A DNA stretch of 64,000 bases from Actinacidiphila yanglinensis (GCF_900107965.1 NZ_FNVU01000004.1:124001-188000); one strand, 5' to 3'; shown: positions 52,908 to 63,059, numbered from the stretch's first letter. Notes: a model not told the origin generated them from the sequence alone. Program-made: numbers and translations.

Positions 52908-54160
52908 CTACTTCTTGGGCTTCTTGCGCTTGTCCTTCTTCATGGCCCGGGCCTGTGCTTCCTTGGCCTTCTTCGCGGCCTTCCGGGCCTGCTCGGCCTC
53001 GGTCTTGCGCTGGAGGGGGACGAGCTTGGCGGTGGCTTCGGCTGCGCGCTTGCCGACCTCAGGAGGACGCTCTGGTAGATGTCTCGCGTGATCCGGGTGT
53101 CGCTGTGCCCGAGGGTGTCGGAGACGACCTTCACGTCGACGCCGGCGACGAGTATGAGCGTGGCCGCGCCGTGGCGGAGGTCGTGCAGCCGGATCGGCGG
53201 CAGACCGGAGGCGGCGACGAGCCGCTCGAACAGGTCGGTGACCTTGCCGGGGTGCAGCCAGGAGCCGTCCTCCTGTGTGAAGACGAGGCCCGTGTCTACC
53301 CAGGCCTATGCCCACTCCTCGCGGTCAGCTTCCTGCCGCTCGCGGTGCCCTTTCAGCACTTCCACGGTGTCGTCGTCCAGGGCGATCACGCGGAACCCGC
53401 TGTCCGTCTTGGGCTCCGAAGTCTCGACCTGCCAGCCGTCCTGGACGAGTTGGGCGGAGACGGTGAGGGGGTGCGCGTCGAGGTTGGTCTCCGACCAGGG
53501 CTGACCGCACGCCTCGCCTCGCCGCAGCCCGCGGAACGCGATGAGGTGCCACATCGCGTACAGCCGGTCCTCGGCGACGGAGTCCAGGAACGCGCCGGTC
53601 TGCTGGGGCGTCCAGACCATGACGGGGGACGGCTTTTCGCCGCTCCCGCGCCACTTCTCGACCCGCTCGTCCGTCCACACAAGGGCCTTGGGCTTGCGTA
53701 CGGGGTCGATCTCGACGTGGGCGGCCGGGTTGAAGGTGATGATCTGCTGGCTGATGGCGTCGTTGAGCGCCGCCCGCAGAGTGGCCTTGACGTGTAGCCC
53801 CGTCGTCGGACCAGTCACCCGCCGAATCGCCGGCATGGCGTCGATCGCTTCCTTCATCGCTTTGCGGCGTGCACGATGCTCGGCTCCTTTCCACGGAACG
53901 GTGGCCAGTTCGGCTACCGCAGCTTTCCGCTGGGCGTTCTGCTCCAGGACCTCGGCGTTGCCGTCGGCGATGGCGGTGAACATGTCGCTGAGGTGGCTGA
54001 CACGGAGCCGGTCGAGACGGAGATGCCCGATGCGCGGCTTGAGGTGGATGCGGATGTCGGTCTCGTACCGGCTGATCCCCGACTTGCGTATGCGCTTGGC
54101 GGCGAGCCACTGGTCCAGCCACTCGCCCACGGTGATCCGGCCGACGAGGTTCTGCGCCAA
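52908..54160 (-). pseudogene. Tyrosine site-specific integrase, inactivated
   Basis: The minus strand encodes an actinobacterial phage-type integrase in pieces. From TTG 54160 the core-binding domain (RITVGEWLDQWLAAKRIRKS) and the start of the catalytic domain (FRGLRRGEACGQPWSE, carrying Arg I) run to an amber codon at 53308-53306. It falls where a Trp is usual (EEWA, stop, VDTGLVFTQEDGSW). The same frame then continues through LHDLRHGAATL (His-x-x-Arg) and LGHSDTRITRDIYQSVL (with the Tyr). A one-base deletion near 53065 moves the Lys-rich tail (EVGKRAAEATAKLVPLQRK) to another frame. Another in-frame amber (54166-54164) precedes the TTG. The N-terminal arm-binding part is not recognisable. 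The element is probably immobile. Confidence 0.88.
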
Positions 54161-54342
54161 CGTCTATCGGCCGACGTGTTTCGTGTGTGCGTCGGCCTGT
54201 CCCGCCGCGGCCGACATCAACTGCAGGACCGGGGCGCCCACATCGCCCGGCGCAAGAGTGCTTCCGTGTCGGGTGGCTGATGCAGTCACCTCGGAGCTCA
54301 GGCGCCATCCTTCATTCGTGCGTGGACAGTGCCTGGGAGCGA

Positions 54343-54537
54343 TCAAGAGACCGGAGCCTGCGACCTAACGTCCCGTCGATCACGATTGAGGCCCGCCGCT
54401 TCGTCCTCGCCGATGACCCTGTACTCGTGCAATCCTCGCTCGGTGAGCTTGTAGCGCACCCACGCCTTCTGTCGCCCGCGGTCGAGGAATGTGCGCTTGA
54501 CTTCGTACTTCGGATCGAGTCCGGTGATGCGCGCCAC
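54343..54537 (-). CDS. Small hypothetical protein, possibly 5'-truncated
   Basis: 64 codons from GTG 54537 (VARITGLDPKYEVKRTFLDR, then KAWVRYKLTERGLHEYRVIG). The frame stays open upstream to 54618 and reads like protein (HRAAFEAVLRGEVARSTGW), but no start codon exists there, so the N-terminus may have been lost. The mixed beta-rich, charged sequence is unlike the GC-driven junk frames nearby. I recognise no family. It lies between the dead integrase and other fragments. Confidence 0.45.
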   Translation of the reverse strand: MARITGLDPKYEVKRTFLDRGRQKAWVRYKLTERGLHEYRVIGEDEAAGLNRDRRDVRSQAPVS

Positions 54538-54698
54538 CCATCCTGTGGACCGTGCGACCTCCCCCCGTAGGACGGCCTCGAAGGCTGCACGATGGTCCGA
54601 GCAGATCGAGTTGGGGGATCACCGAAGCATGACTGCATCCGTTGGGTGACCGATGGTAACGCTATTGGCTGCAAAGCCGAGATCATCCGCAATCTCAC

Positions 54699-54827
54699 AC
54701 GATCGAGAGCGAATTCATCGTCACCCCGGGGACCATCGCGCGTGGCTGGTACTACGACGGCCCGGGTCACTCCGCCAGGGTCTATGTCAGCGATGCCTAT
54801 GGGGACGCCCGCGGGCCGATCAACTGA
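54699..54827 (+). pseudogene. Unidentified 3' gene fragment
   Basis: The plus strand reads TIESEFIVTPGTIARGWYYD then GPGHSARVYVSDAYGDARGP before a stop at 54825-54827. The composition is protein-like, with a beta-rich aromatic pattern, but there is no start codon or ribosome-binding site. A shifted frame just upstream (NAIGCKAEIIRNL) may belong to the same lost gene. Function unknown. Confidence 0.35.
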
Positions 54828-55474
54828 TCGCATCGCTGAGGAAGCCTCCTGTCCGTCGGCCACCTTTTACGGCGGGGCCGGACGGCTTCGTCGAAGACGG
54901 TCTACGCGAGCGCGGTCTTGCCGCACCCGGCCGTGCCCGCGTGGACCCGCTCAGCGTGGGCTGTGTCGACTGCCGGTAAGAGAGTGCGGCGCGGTTCGTG
55001 CCGGTCCCGGCCCGGACCGGGGACGGCCGGCCGGCGGCGGTGCGCTGACGGAGTCGGGTCCACCCGTACCCCGTACCCCGTACCCCGTACCCCGTGGCCG
55101 CGCACCGCACGGCGGAAAGCACCCGGAGAACGCGGAGTTCAACGCCCCGAAGGCTCTCGTCCACCTCTACCCGGCTATCGTGGCCTGCACGACCACCTGA
55201 TCTTGCCCGTCGTCACATACGTTCATGGTCACGGTCGTCGTCCGCATCCCCCCAGCAACCCACCCGACCTGCGTAGACCCCCCAACGATCAAGACTTTGC
55301 AGCCGCCGTAGGGCGCTTCCCTCCCGCATGATCGTCCGCTATAACACAAACGGCGATGCTCGGGCCTGTGATGTTCACGATCGGTTGCCTAGGCTTCCCC
55401 TGAACGGGGCAGGGGCGGCGACGGACCGTTCGAAAAGGTGCGGGGCGCTTGAGAACAGCAGACCAGGAGGCAGC
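54828..55474. other. Degenerate intergenic mosaic with a heptanucleotide repeat
   Basis: About 650 bases with no supported gene. Four perfect head-to-tail copies of CCGTACC occupy 55064-55091, followed by a partial fifth (ccgtg). A small minus-strand frame near 55167-55245 (MRTTTVTMNVCDDGQDQVVV) is conceivable but lacks support. TATAAC near 55342 may belong to the promoter of the EspI-like gene. Confidence 0.5.
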
Positions 55475-57283
55475 GTGAGCAGCGATCGGGACTACAACCG
55501 GGCAGGCGGGGGCGGCCCTGTCGACGACCTGTCAGAGTCCGATCGCACCAGCGAGTTGACGATCAGATCGCGGCTGCCCACCTGGTACATGGTGAGCGCG
55601 CCGGACACCGCCGAGCCGGACAGCGAGGAGCCCGAGGACGCGGCGCCCGGGCCCGGGACGTCCGGGGCGGCGCCGTCAGTGCCCGCGGCCGCACCGCAGG
55701 AGCAGCAGTCGCAGCAGGAAGAGGAAGAGGAGGAGCCGCGCACGCAGGTTCTGCGCCATCCCCTCCTTCGGGGCGGTGCGGGTTTACCCCCTGACCAGCA
55801 GCCGCAGTACGGGACCGCGGAAGCGCCGCAGTCGCTGCCCGCGCAGAGCGGGTACGGGTTCCCGCAGTCGGACCGGCCCGCGGCTCCCGTGGCTTCAACG
55901 CCGCCCGGCCCGCAGGCGGCTCAGGTGGCGCCCGGCCCGCCCGCTGCGCCCGCCGCTCCCGCAATGCCCGCTGCCCACGCGCCCGCGACACCCGCACCTT
56001 CCGGCCCCCCGCAATCACCGACGCCCACCCCGCAGCCGGCTGCCACGCCCGGCGACCCGCGGACCGAGCAGCCCGCAGCCCCGCAGGGGTTCGGTCCTCC
56101 CCTGGATCCCCGGGACGGTGGCTGGCCGACCGTGACGCCCGACCAGCGTCAACGCACCGCGCAAGGGGGTGCGCCGCTCGGTCACACGGCGGCGGTGGAG
56201 CTGAGTTCGGACCGGTTGCTGCGCAATCAGCCGAGGCCGAAGAAGCCCGGCGCGAACGCGCAGCCGTCCCGGTTCAAGCTCGGCGGCAAGAAGGAGGAGG
56301 CGGAGCGGCAGCGGAAGTTGGAGCTGATCCGTACCCCGGTGCTCTCCTGCTACCGGATCGCGGTCATCAGCCTCAAGGGCGGTGTCGGCAAGACGACGAC
56401 CACCACCGCGCTGGGTGCCACGCTCGCGGGTGAGCGGCAGGACAAGATCCTGGCGATCGACGCCAACCCCGACGCGGGCACGCTCGGTCGGCGCGTGCGG
56501 CGGGAGACGGGTGCGACCATCCGCGATCTGGTGCAGGCGATCCCGTACCTCAACAGCTACATGGACATCCGGCGGTTCACCTCGCAGGCGCCGTCGGGTC
56601 TGGAGATCATCGCCAACGACGTGGACCCGGCGGTCTCGACGGCGTTCAACGACGAGGACTACCGGCGTGCCATCGACGTGCTGGGCCGCCAGTACCCGGT
56701 GATCCTCACCGACTCCGGCACCGGCCTGCTCTACAGCGCCATGCGCGGCGTACTGGACCTGGCCGACCAGCTCATCATCGTCTCCACACCGTCCGTGGAC
56801 GGCGCGTCCAGCGCCAGCACCACCCTCGACTGGCTCTCCGCACACGGCTATGCCGAACTGGTCGCGCGCAGTATCACCGTCATCTCCGGGGTCCGCGAGA
56901 CCGGCAAGATGATCAAGGTGGACGACATCGTCGCGCACTTCCAGACCCGCTGCCGCGGCGTGCTGGTCGTGCCGTTCGACGAGCACCTGGCAGCAGGCGC
57001 CGAGGTCGACCTCGACATGATGCGGCCCAAGACCCGCGAGGCGTACTTCAACCTCTCCGCCATGGTCGCCGAGGACTTCATCCGCGCCCAGCAGGCACAG
57101 GGGCTGTGGACACAACACGGCACCAACCCACCGCCCGCGCAGGCGCCGCCGATGCCGGGGCAGCCCGGCTACCCCGGCCCGGAATCCGGTCAGCCCGGCC
57201 AGCCCGGCCAGCCGGGATATCCCGGGCAGTATCCGCCGCCCAACCCGCAACAGGGCTACGGCTACCCGCCCTCTCAGCAGTAG
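55475..57283 (+). CDS. EspI-like MinD/ParA-type ATPase with long Pro/Ala/Gln N-terminus
   Basis: 602 aa from GTG 55475, four bases after AGGAGG. Residues about 40-270 are low-complexity Pro/Ala/Gln/Glu. The P-loop domain (about 288-545) has [20 protein letters not shown] (Walker A, deviant-type), [38 protein letters not shown] and [20 protein letters not shown] Gly/Pro/Gln tail follows. The build matches EspI of type VII (ESX) secretion loci and its streptomycete relatives. No EccB/C/D/E or WXG100 genes are in the window, so here it is an orphan or belongs to a locus elsewhere. Confidence 0.85.
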   Translation: MSSDRDYNRAGGGGPVDDLSESDRTSELTIRSRLPTWYMVSAPDTAEPDSEEPEDAAPGPGTSGAAPSVPAAAPQEQQSQQEEEEEEPRTQVLRHPLLRGGAGLPPDQQPQYGTAEAPQSLPAQSGYGFPQSDRPAAPVASTPPGPQAAQVAPGPPAAPAAPAMPAAHAPATPAPSGPPQSPTPTPQPAATPGDPRTEQPAAPQGFGPPLDPRDGGWPTVTPDQRQRTAQGGAPLGHTAAVELSSDRLLRNQPRPKKPGANAQPSRFKLGGKKEEAERQRKLELIRTPVLSCYRIAVISLKGGVGKTTTTTALGATLAGERQDKILAIDANPDAGTLGRRVRRETGATIRDLVQAIPYLNSYMDIRRFTSQAPSGLEIIANDVDPAVSTAFNDEDYRRAIDVLGRQYPVILTDSGTGLLYSAMRGVLDLADQLIIVSTPSVDGASSASTTLDWLSAHGYAELVARSITVISGVRETGKMIKVDDIVAHFQTRCRGVLVVPFDEHLAAGAEVDLDMMRPKTREAYFNLSAMVAEDFIRAQQAQGLWTQHGTNPPPAQAPPMPGQPGYPGPESGQPGQPGQPGYPGQYPPPNPQQGYGYPPSQQ

Positions 57284-57312
57284 CCGCCCATCGCCGAACC
57301 CGGTGAGAGGTC

Positions 57313-57338
57313 GCCCCCGTGCGGACGGCACGGGGGGC
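57313..57338 (+). terminator. Hairpin after the EspI-like gene
   Basis: GCCCCCGTGC (57313-57322) pairs with GCACGGGGGGC (57328-57338, one bulged G), 30 bases after the stop codon. Confidence 0.6.
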
Positions 57339-57556
57339 GGCTTCTCGCCCGTCCGGAGATCTTCCACTTGCCGGGCGGGCGGTGGGCGAAGTCGCGCTCC
57401 CCCCGGCATCACCGGAAACGATCACTTCGTGATCAAATCAAGGAGATTTTGCGTGGTTCTTGAGCGCGTAGCCATGGGACAGCCGGACCGTCATCATGAC
57501 AACCTATGGTGAGGGACCCGTCCTGACGGCGTGCAGGCCACCCGCTTCAGCCCGCC

Positions 57557-57787
57557 GAACTCGTCCGTGACCATTGGAAGATCGAGACCCTGCACCGTGT
57601 TCGCGAAAACATCCTGGCTGACGACGCCTCTCTCCTGTGGACCGGCAACACGTTCCGCATGACGGCCACATGGTGTGAACTCGCCGTCGCAGCCGTCCGT
57701 ACTTCCGGAGTGAAGAACATCGCGGCCGGTCCCCCCATCGCGTACGGAGCAACAGGGTTTGAGGTGAGGAGGCGCCGTGCAGCCTGA
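57557..57787 (+). pseudogene. C-terminal remnant of an ISAs1-type transposase
   Basis: The plus strand reads [20 protein letters not shown], then [20 protein letters not shown] and [18 protein letters not shown]. This matches the ending typical of ISAs1-family transposases (HWxIExLHxVRDxTFxEDAS, TGxxPRVMATxRNLAIxxxR, TNIAA). A neighbouring frame just upstream (DGVQATRF) may continue it through a frameshift. There is no start, no N-terminal half and no visible terminal inverted repeat. The frame runs on across the start of the LAL gene before stopping. Confidence 0.65.
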
Positions 57788-60593
57788 ACGTGTGTCGGAA
57801 CTCTCCGACCTCCTGACCCGTGCGCGCAGTGCCAGGGCGGGCAAGGGCAACACCGTGCTGGTCAGGTCCGTCTCGGGCATGCGATGTTCCGCGTTCCTCG
57901 GCGAATTAGCCGAACGGGTACGGCGCTTGGGCAGCATGGTACTGAGCACTTCCTGTTCCCCTTCGGACGCGCACAGCGAGCTCGGGGTTGTTCGGCAGCT
58001 CGTGGCCGCCGCACTTGAGGTCGCCAACAAGGACCGGGCCACCGAGGACGAGGAGTTCCTGCACGGCGTGCTCGAAGGCGCCGGCCCGATCGACCATCAG
58101 CTCTTCGAAGCCCTGCGGGGAGTCTTCGCGCGAGGCGCACGCCGGCAGCCCCTGGTCATCGTCATCGATCACATCCAGTGGATGGACGAGACCACCCTGC
58201 GCTGGTTCGGCTATCTGGTACGTCACTTGAGCAATCTGCCGGTCCTGCTGGTCCTGGCCTACCGGACCGACGAGACCCCGGTCGACCGCAAGCTGACCGA
58301 CGACATATCCAAGCGCGACCAGTGCTTCACCCTCACCCTCAGCCCGCTCTCGTCCCACAGCGTGCGCGAGGTGGTCGAGGCCGCCTATCCCGGGCAGGGG
58401 TGCGACGACGAGTTCGTGCGGGTCTGCGCCGAGACCTCCCGCGGACGCCCTTCCCGCCTGGACCGGCTATTGGCGTCCCTGACCGCCGAATTCGTGCCCC
58501 CTCGGGCGTCGCAGGTCGATCTGGTACGGCACTGCGGTGTACGCATAGAGGCCGAGGCCGCTGCCGACCGGCTGCTGCGCCAGCCCGTCCACCTCCGGGA
58601 GGTCGCCGAGGTCGCGACGGTGCTCGGCGAAGAAGGCGACTGCGCGGTGATCGCGGACATGCTGAACCTCTACGGGGACGCGATCGGCGGGCTCATAGCG
58701 GAGCTCACCCCGGTGGAGATCTTTCGCGAGACGGGCGTCCCCGGCCGGTACCGCTTCAGCAGCGCGGAGCTGCGGAGCCTGATCCACCGTGACATGTCGG
58801 CCGATGCGCGGCGCTCCCTGCACATGCGGACCGCCCGGCGGCTGAGCGATCTGGGGGCCCCGCTGGCGCAGGTCGCCGAGCACCTGCTCCAGGCCGACAT
58901 GGCCGACGACGCGTGGGCCTGCGGCGTCCTGAAGGAAGCGGCCGACGACGCCCTGAAGACCGGCGACCCCAAGACGTGCGCCAAGTACGCGCGGCGCGTG
59001 CTCCGGGACAGGATTCCGGACGAGGAGCGCGCGGAGGTGCTCTGGCTGCTGGGCCGCGCCGAGGCGCTCTTCGCGCCCGCGGCCGCCGACCGCCATCTCG
59101 ACGAGGCCGCACGGCTGTTCTCGGATCCCGCGCTCCAGGCGGGGGCGATCGTGGAACGTGCCCACGCGCGGGTCCTGCGGCAGGGCAGTGCCGAGTCGGC
59201 GCTGCGCCCGCCCCGGACCGTACTCGCCCATGTCGACCACAAGGCGTTCGCCGAGCTCGGTGACTCCGAACTGTGCCTGAGCGTGCAGTCCCTGACCCAC
59301 ACGGTCCCCGCCGAGGGCAGGGCGGCGGCACTGGAGGCGCTCGGTGGTCCCACCCTGAGCGACAACCTCGGTGTCACCCCCGGCGAGCGGGAGTTGCTCG
59401 CCTCCATCGCCGGCGATCTCGCGTGCAGATCCGAGCCCTACGACGTCCCGTTGGAGCTGGTGCACCGGGCGCTGGCGGGCGAGCGGCCGTCCGGCAGCGC
59501 TTCGATGGTGCTGTTGCTGCGATGTATCACCGTACTGACGTGGGCGGGCCATCTGCGGGAAGCACAGCGCTGGGCCGATCACATGCTGACCGGAGCGCTG
59601 GACACGGACGCGCTCTTCCCGCGGGTGATCGCCCTCTGCCAGCGCGCGAAGATCGCGTTGCTGATGGGCGACCTTCCGATGGCGCTCGCCGAGGCCGAGC
59701 GGGCGCTGGCGCTCACCACCGAGCATCACGAGGTGAAGAGCTGCCGTGCCGTCGCGGTGACCGAGGTCGCCAGGGCGCGCGGGGCGATCGGCAACTACGC
59801 GGGGGCCGTCGGCCTCCTGCAAGGACTTCACGACCTGCCCGCGAGCAGCCTGGGCGTCCGGGGGATGTTCCGCCTGCACCTGGGTGACCTGCGGGGCGCA
59901 CTCGCGGACCTGATGGAGTGCGGGCACCGGCTGGACGCACTGGGGATCGTCAACCCCGCCCTGAGCGACTGGCGCAGCCTCGCCGCGCGGGCGTGGAAAC
60001 GGCTCGGCAACGACAAGGAGGCTCGCGAGCTCGTGGAGGCGGAGGTCGAACTGGCGCGCCGCTGGGGCGATCCCGCGGTGATCGGCCGGTCCTTGCGCTC
60101 GCTGGGGGAGGTGAGTTCGGGTGCGGTGTCGGAGCGCGCCTTCGCCGAGTCCGTGGACCTGCTCGAACAGACCGACGCCCGGCTCCAGTTGGCGCTCTCG
60201 CTCGTCGCGGCGGGCCAGGCGTACGGGGACAACGGCTCTCTCGCGCAGGCCAGGCGAGCGCTGCACCGGGGGATGCTGCTCGCCGAGGAGTCGGGGGCGA
60301 ACTGGCTCACCACCGAGGCGCGCAAATCGCTGCTCGCGGCGGGGGGACGGCTTCGCCGCACCCCGGCGTCCGGAGTGCCGGCCCTGACGCCGACCGAGCA
60401 CCGCGTCGCCATGCACGCCGCCCGGGGGCGGACCAACAAGGGCATCGCCGACCTGCTGCACATCACCCCGCGCACCGTCGAGGTCCATCTCACCCGCGTC
60501 TACGGCAAATTGTCCATACGGGGACGGACCGCCCTGGCCGAGGCCCTCGGCGTCGACTGCGCCGGGAGCGGGAACAAGCGCGTCACGTCCTGA
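57777..60593 (+). CDS. LAL-type LuxR regulator lacking a recognisable Walker A motif
   Basis: 938 aa from GTG 57777 behind AGGTGAGGAGG. The N-terminal ATPase-like domain keeps Walker B ([20 protein letters not shown]) and following stretches ([13 protein letters not shown]). The region where GxxGxGKS should stand reads [20 protein letters not shown], so normal ATP binding is doubtful. TPR-like helices fill about residues 330-850. The C-terminal GerE helix-turn-helix is intact ([44 protein letters not shown]). LAL proteins are frequent cluster-situated activators; the convergent MT-P450-exporter operon is the likely target. Confidence 0.9.
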   Translation: MQPERVSELSDLLTRARSARAGKGNTVLVRSVSGMRCSAFLGELAERVRRLGSMVLSTSCSPSDAHSELGVVRQLVAAALEVANKDRATEDEEFLHGVLEGAGPIDHQLFEALRGVFARGARRQPLVIVIDHIQWMDETTLRWFGYLVRHLSNLPVLLVLAYRTDETPVDRKLTDDISKRDQCFTLTLSPLSSHSVREVVEAAYPGQGCDDEFVRVCAETSRGRPSRLDRLLASLTAEFVPPRASQVDLVRHCGVRIEAEAAADRLLRQPVHLREVAEVATVLGEEGDCAVIADMLNLYGDAIGGLIAELTPVEIFRETGVPGRYRFSSAELRSLIHRDMSADARRSLHMRTARRLSDLGAPLAQVAEHLLQADMADDAWACGVLKEAADDALKTGDPKTCAKYARRVLRDRIPDEERAEVLWLLGRAEALFAPAAADRHLDEAARLFSDPALQAGAIVERAHARVLRQGSAESALRPPRTVLAHVDHKAFAELGDSELCLSVQSLTHTVPAEGRAAALEALGGPTLSDNLGVTPGERELLASIAGDLACRSEPYDVPLELVHRALAGERPSGSASMVLLLRCITVLTWAGHLREAQRWADHMLTGALDTDALFPRVIALCQRAKIALLMGDLPMALAEAERALALTTEHHEVKSCRAVAVTEVARARGAIGNYAGAVGLLQGLHDLPASSLGVRGMFRLHLGDLRGALADLMECGHRLDALGIVNPALSDWRSLAARAWKRLGNDKEARELVEAEVELARRWGDPAVIGRSLRSLGEVSSGAVSERAFAESVDLLEQTDARLQLALSLVAAGQAYGDNGSLAQARRALHRGMLLAEESGANWLTTEARKSLLAAGGRLRRTPASGVPALTPTEHRVAMHAARGRTNKGIADLLHITPRTVEVHLTRVYGKLSIRGRTALAEALGVDCAGSGNKRVTS

Positions 60594-60680
60594 CGGTATG
60601 CGGTTCGCGGGCATGGCCGGACCGCACCGTCCGGGCCCGACCGGCTCGCGCCCGCCGGGCCCTTTCCGGCCGCCCCGGGC

Positions 60681-61514
60681 CTACCGCCGTCCGACCACGG
60701 CGAACCCCAGCAGCAGGACGAAGCCGTCCCGCGCCACGAAGTTCTGCCAGGCGGTCATCGCCCGGAGGTACGCGGTCAGGCTGAGCGTGCCCCGCTCGAC
60801 CAGCGGCAGCAGCCGCTCGGGGGAGAGCTGCGGCGCCAGGGCGGCGAGCCCCACTTCGTCGCTGGTGTAGGCGAACGGCTGCACGGTCACGTCCGTGAAA
60901 CCGGCGTCCCTGAGGATGCGGGGCAGCCGCCGGGCGATCAGCCGGTCCCCGCCGTCCGCGGACTGCGTCGCGCCGAGGGCGCGGTACGCCTCTTCCGAGA
61001 AGCCGGACAGATCGGGCTCCGCCGTCCCCCACAGTCCGGCATCGACGTCGATCACGGCAAGGTGCCCGCCGGGGCGCAGGACCCGGCGCAGTTCCCGCGC
61101 GACGCCGATCGGCTCGGGCAGGTGCTGGAAGACGTACCGGGAGAGCACCAGGTCGAACGTCTCGTCCGCGAACGGGGTGTCGCCGACGTCGCCCAGGAGC
61201 AGCTCCGGTTCCGGTCCGCCCGTCCCGCGGGCACCCGCCCGCTCCAGGAGTCCGGGGTGCGCGTCCAGGCCGACGATCCGGGTTCCCGGCAGCGCGGCAC
61301 TCAACTCCGCGGTCACCGCGCCGTTTCCGCAGCCCGCATCCAGCACCGCCCCGCCGCCGGAAGGCGCCAGGGGCCGCAGGATGCGCCACTCGTGGGCCCA
61401 GGTCAGCGCGGCCTGGTGGTCCAACCGCGCGACCTCCTGCTCGAAGCCGCCCAGTTCCTCTTCGGGACGGTAGCTGCGAGCGGCCGGTCCCGCCTGCTGT
61501 GCCGCGTCATCCAT
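60681..61514 (-). CDS. Class I SAM-dependent methyltransferase
   Basis: 277 aa from ATG 61514, overlapping the P450 stop by eight bases. SAM-binding motifs: AVLDAGCGNGAVTAELSAAL, IVGLDAHPGLLERA, LLLGDVGDTPFADETFDLVL, then SRYVFQHLPEP and LRPGGHLAVIDVDAGLWGTA. The UbiE/Methyltransf_11-25 fold is usual for natural-product O-, N- or C-methylation. The C-terminal 100 residues (GFTDVTVQPFAYTSDEVGLA) form a lid. It is the last gene of the ABC-P450-MT operon, so a tailoring role is likely. Confidence 0.88.
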   Translation of the reverse strand: MDDAAQQAGPAARSYRPEEELGGFEQEVARLDHQAALTWAHEWRILRPLAPSGGGAVLDAGCGNGAVTAELSAALPGTRIVGLDAHPGLLERAGARGTGGPEPELLLGDVGDTPFADETFDLVLSRYVFQHLPEPIGVARELRRVLRPGGHLAVIDVDAGLWGTAEPDLSGFSEEAYRALGATQSADGGDRLIARRLPRILRDAGFTDVTVQPFAYTSDEVGLAALAPQLSPERLLPLVERGTLSLTAYLRAMTAWQNFVARDGFVLLLGFAVVGRR

Positions 61515-62892
61515 GGCGCCGCTCCACCGTCATCAGCAGGCCGTCACGCGGCCGCAAGGTCACCAGCGCCTCGGGGACGACCGTGGTGCCGGGTGCCTGG
61601 GTCAGCCGGAGCCGTTGCAGGACGACCGTCAGCACGAGCATCGCCTCGGTCGTGGCGAACGCCTGCCCGATGCAGACCCGGGGTCCACCGCCGAACGGCA
61701 GGTACGCGTGGCCGGCGCGGGCATGCTGCTGCTCGGGCTCGAACCGCTCCGGCCGGTACTCCTCCGGCGCCTCCCAGTGGTCCGGATGCCGGTGCAGCGT
61801 CCAGGGGCTGACGCACACCAGCGTGCCGGCGGGGATACGGAACCCGCCGAGCATGTCGTCGTCCACCGCGAGCCGGGAGATCAGCCATACGGGCGGGAAC
61901 AGGCGGATGGCCTCGTCGAGGCACTGCCTGGTGTAGACGAGTCCGGACAGGTCCGCGGCGGTCGGCAGCCGCGTCCCCACGACCCGGTCGATCTCCTCCC
62001 GGACCCGCGCCGCGTGCTCGGGATGCCGGTCGAGCAGGTGGAGCGTCCAGCTGAGGGCCTTGGCGGTCGTCTCGTGACCGGCCATCACCATGGTCAGGAC
62101 CTGGTCGTGCAACTCCTGGTCGGAGAAGGCGTTGGCGTGCTCGTCCCGGGCGCCCAGCATCGCGTCCAGCAGGTCCCCGTGATGCCCGTCGGAGCCGGTC
62201 AGCCGCCGGGCCCCGATCATGGTGCGGACCACCCGGTCCAGGAAGCCCTTCGCGCCCGTGTACGCCCGGAGCCGGGCCCGGAAGTCCGCGTCCTGGGGCG
62301 GGGTCCCGTCGAAGTGGCCGATGAACCGGTTGATGTCGTCGACAGCCTGCCCGAACCCGCGGCCGGCCGCCGTCAGTTCGGAGCCGAGCAGCGCGGAGGC
62401 CACCACCCGCAGGGTCAGCGCCGTGAAGTCGTGGTCCACGCGCACGGCCTCGCCCCGGTCGGCCGCCTCGCCCCAGGCGGTGGCCAGGTCGTCGGCCGCC
62501 TCGACCATCAGGCCGTCGAACGACTCGACGGCCACCCGCCGGAAGGACGGCGCGGACAGCCGCCGCTGGCGTTCCCACTGCGCGCCGTTGCTGGTGAGCA
62601 GCCCCTTCCCGAGCAGCGGGGTCAGCATGAAGTCGTCCGGCGTGCCGGCCTTGGTGTAGTTGGTGTAGTTGTCCTTGAGAATGTGCTGGACGAGTTCGGG
62701 CGTATTGGCGAACCACACGTTCTGGCCGCGGGTGCGATGGCTGCACAGGTCGCCGTACTCGCCGACCAGGTCCTGCAGAAAGATGAGCGGGTCCGCACGG
62801 ATGCCGGCAAGCTCCAGGTCCTCGGCCGGTCCTGGCGGGCGATCGTCGGAGCCGGCTGCCGGGATGACGCCGGACGTGGAGGGGCGGGGCAT
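61507..62892 (-). CDS. Cytochrome P450 monooxygenase
   Basis: 461 aa from ATG 62892 behind AAGGAGA. The I-helix MVMAGHETTAKALSW, K-helix ExxR (CLDEAIRLFPPVW) and haem loop YLPFGGGPRVCIGQAFA with the axial Cys are all intact. An N-terminal membrane anchor is absent, as expected for a soluble bacterial P450. It has the look of class I enzymes related to CYP102/fatty-acid or isoprenoid hydroxylases (ILKDNYTNYTKAGTPDDFML, LTSNGAQWERQRRLSAPSF). No ferredoxin is adjacent. It probably oxidises a metabolite later methylated by the coupled MT and exported by the ABC protein. Confidence 0.94.
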   Translation of the reverse strand: MPRPSTSGVIPAAGSDDRPPGPAEDLELAGIRADPLIFLQDLVGEYGDLCSHRTRGQNVWFANTPELVQHILKDNYTNYTKAGTPDDFMLTPLLGKGLLTSNGAQWERQRRLSAPSFRRVAVESFDGLMVEAADDLATAWGEAADRGEAVRVDHDFTALTLRVVASALLGSELTAAGRGFGQAVDDINRFIGHFDGTPPQDADFRARLRAYTGAKGFLDRVVRTMIGARRLTGSDGHHGDLLDAMLGARDEHANAFSDQELHDQVLTMVMAGHETTAKALSWTLHLLDRHPEHAARVREEIDRVVGTRLPTAADLSGLVYTRQCLDEAIRLFPPVWLISRLAVDDDMLGGFRIPAGTLVCVSPWTLHRHPDHWEAPEEYRPERFEPEQQHARAGHAYLPFGGGPRVCIGQAFATTEAMLVLTVVLQRLRLTQAPGTTVVPEALVTLRPRDGLLMTVERRHG

Positions 62893-62928
62893 GACAAGTC
62901 TCCTTCGGAACGGGCAGGTCGGGGAGAA

Positions 62929-62972
62929 GGCGCCCGGCACGGCCGGCCACGGCACCGGCGGTGCCGGGCGCC
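62929..62972. repeat. Perfect 12-base inverted repeat between the ABC and P450 genes
   Basis: GGCGCCCGGCAC (62929-62940) and GTGCCGGGCGCC (62961-62972) pair around 20 bases. In mRNA read leftwards this hairpin lies 36 bases before the P450 start. It could attenuate transcription or stabilise the downstream part of the message. The 167-base gap shows no convincing small peptide gene. Confidence 0.65.
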
Positions 62973-63059
62973 GGCACGACGGCTCGGGGGCCGCATGCCG
63001 GCGCTGGCGGCGCCGCGGGCCGTGCCGGCGGGACCGGGCAGGCCGCAGATGGCAGCAGG

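Noticed and set aside
49664-57776. Right attachment site (attR) of the tRNA-linked region
   Set aside because: I searched by eye for a repeat of the tRNA 3' end (cgggttcgaatcccg, aaggcggct) and found none, so no island boundary is claimed.
57494-58042. Minus-strand frame between the transposase remnant and the LAL gene
   Set aside because: Antisense to both a recognised transposase fragment and the LAL N-terminus, no start signal.
62893-63059. RiPP precursor peptide between the exporter and P450
   Set aside because: The short frames are Arg/Ala/Pro-rich, lack leader-core structure or Cys/Ser/Thr patterns and coincide with a strong hairpin.
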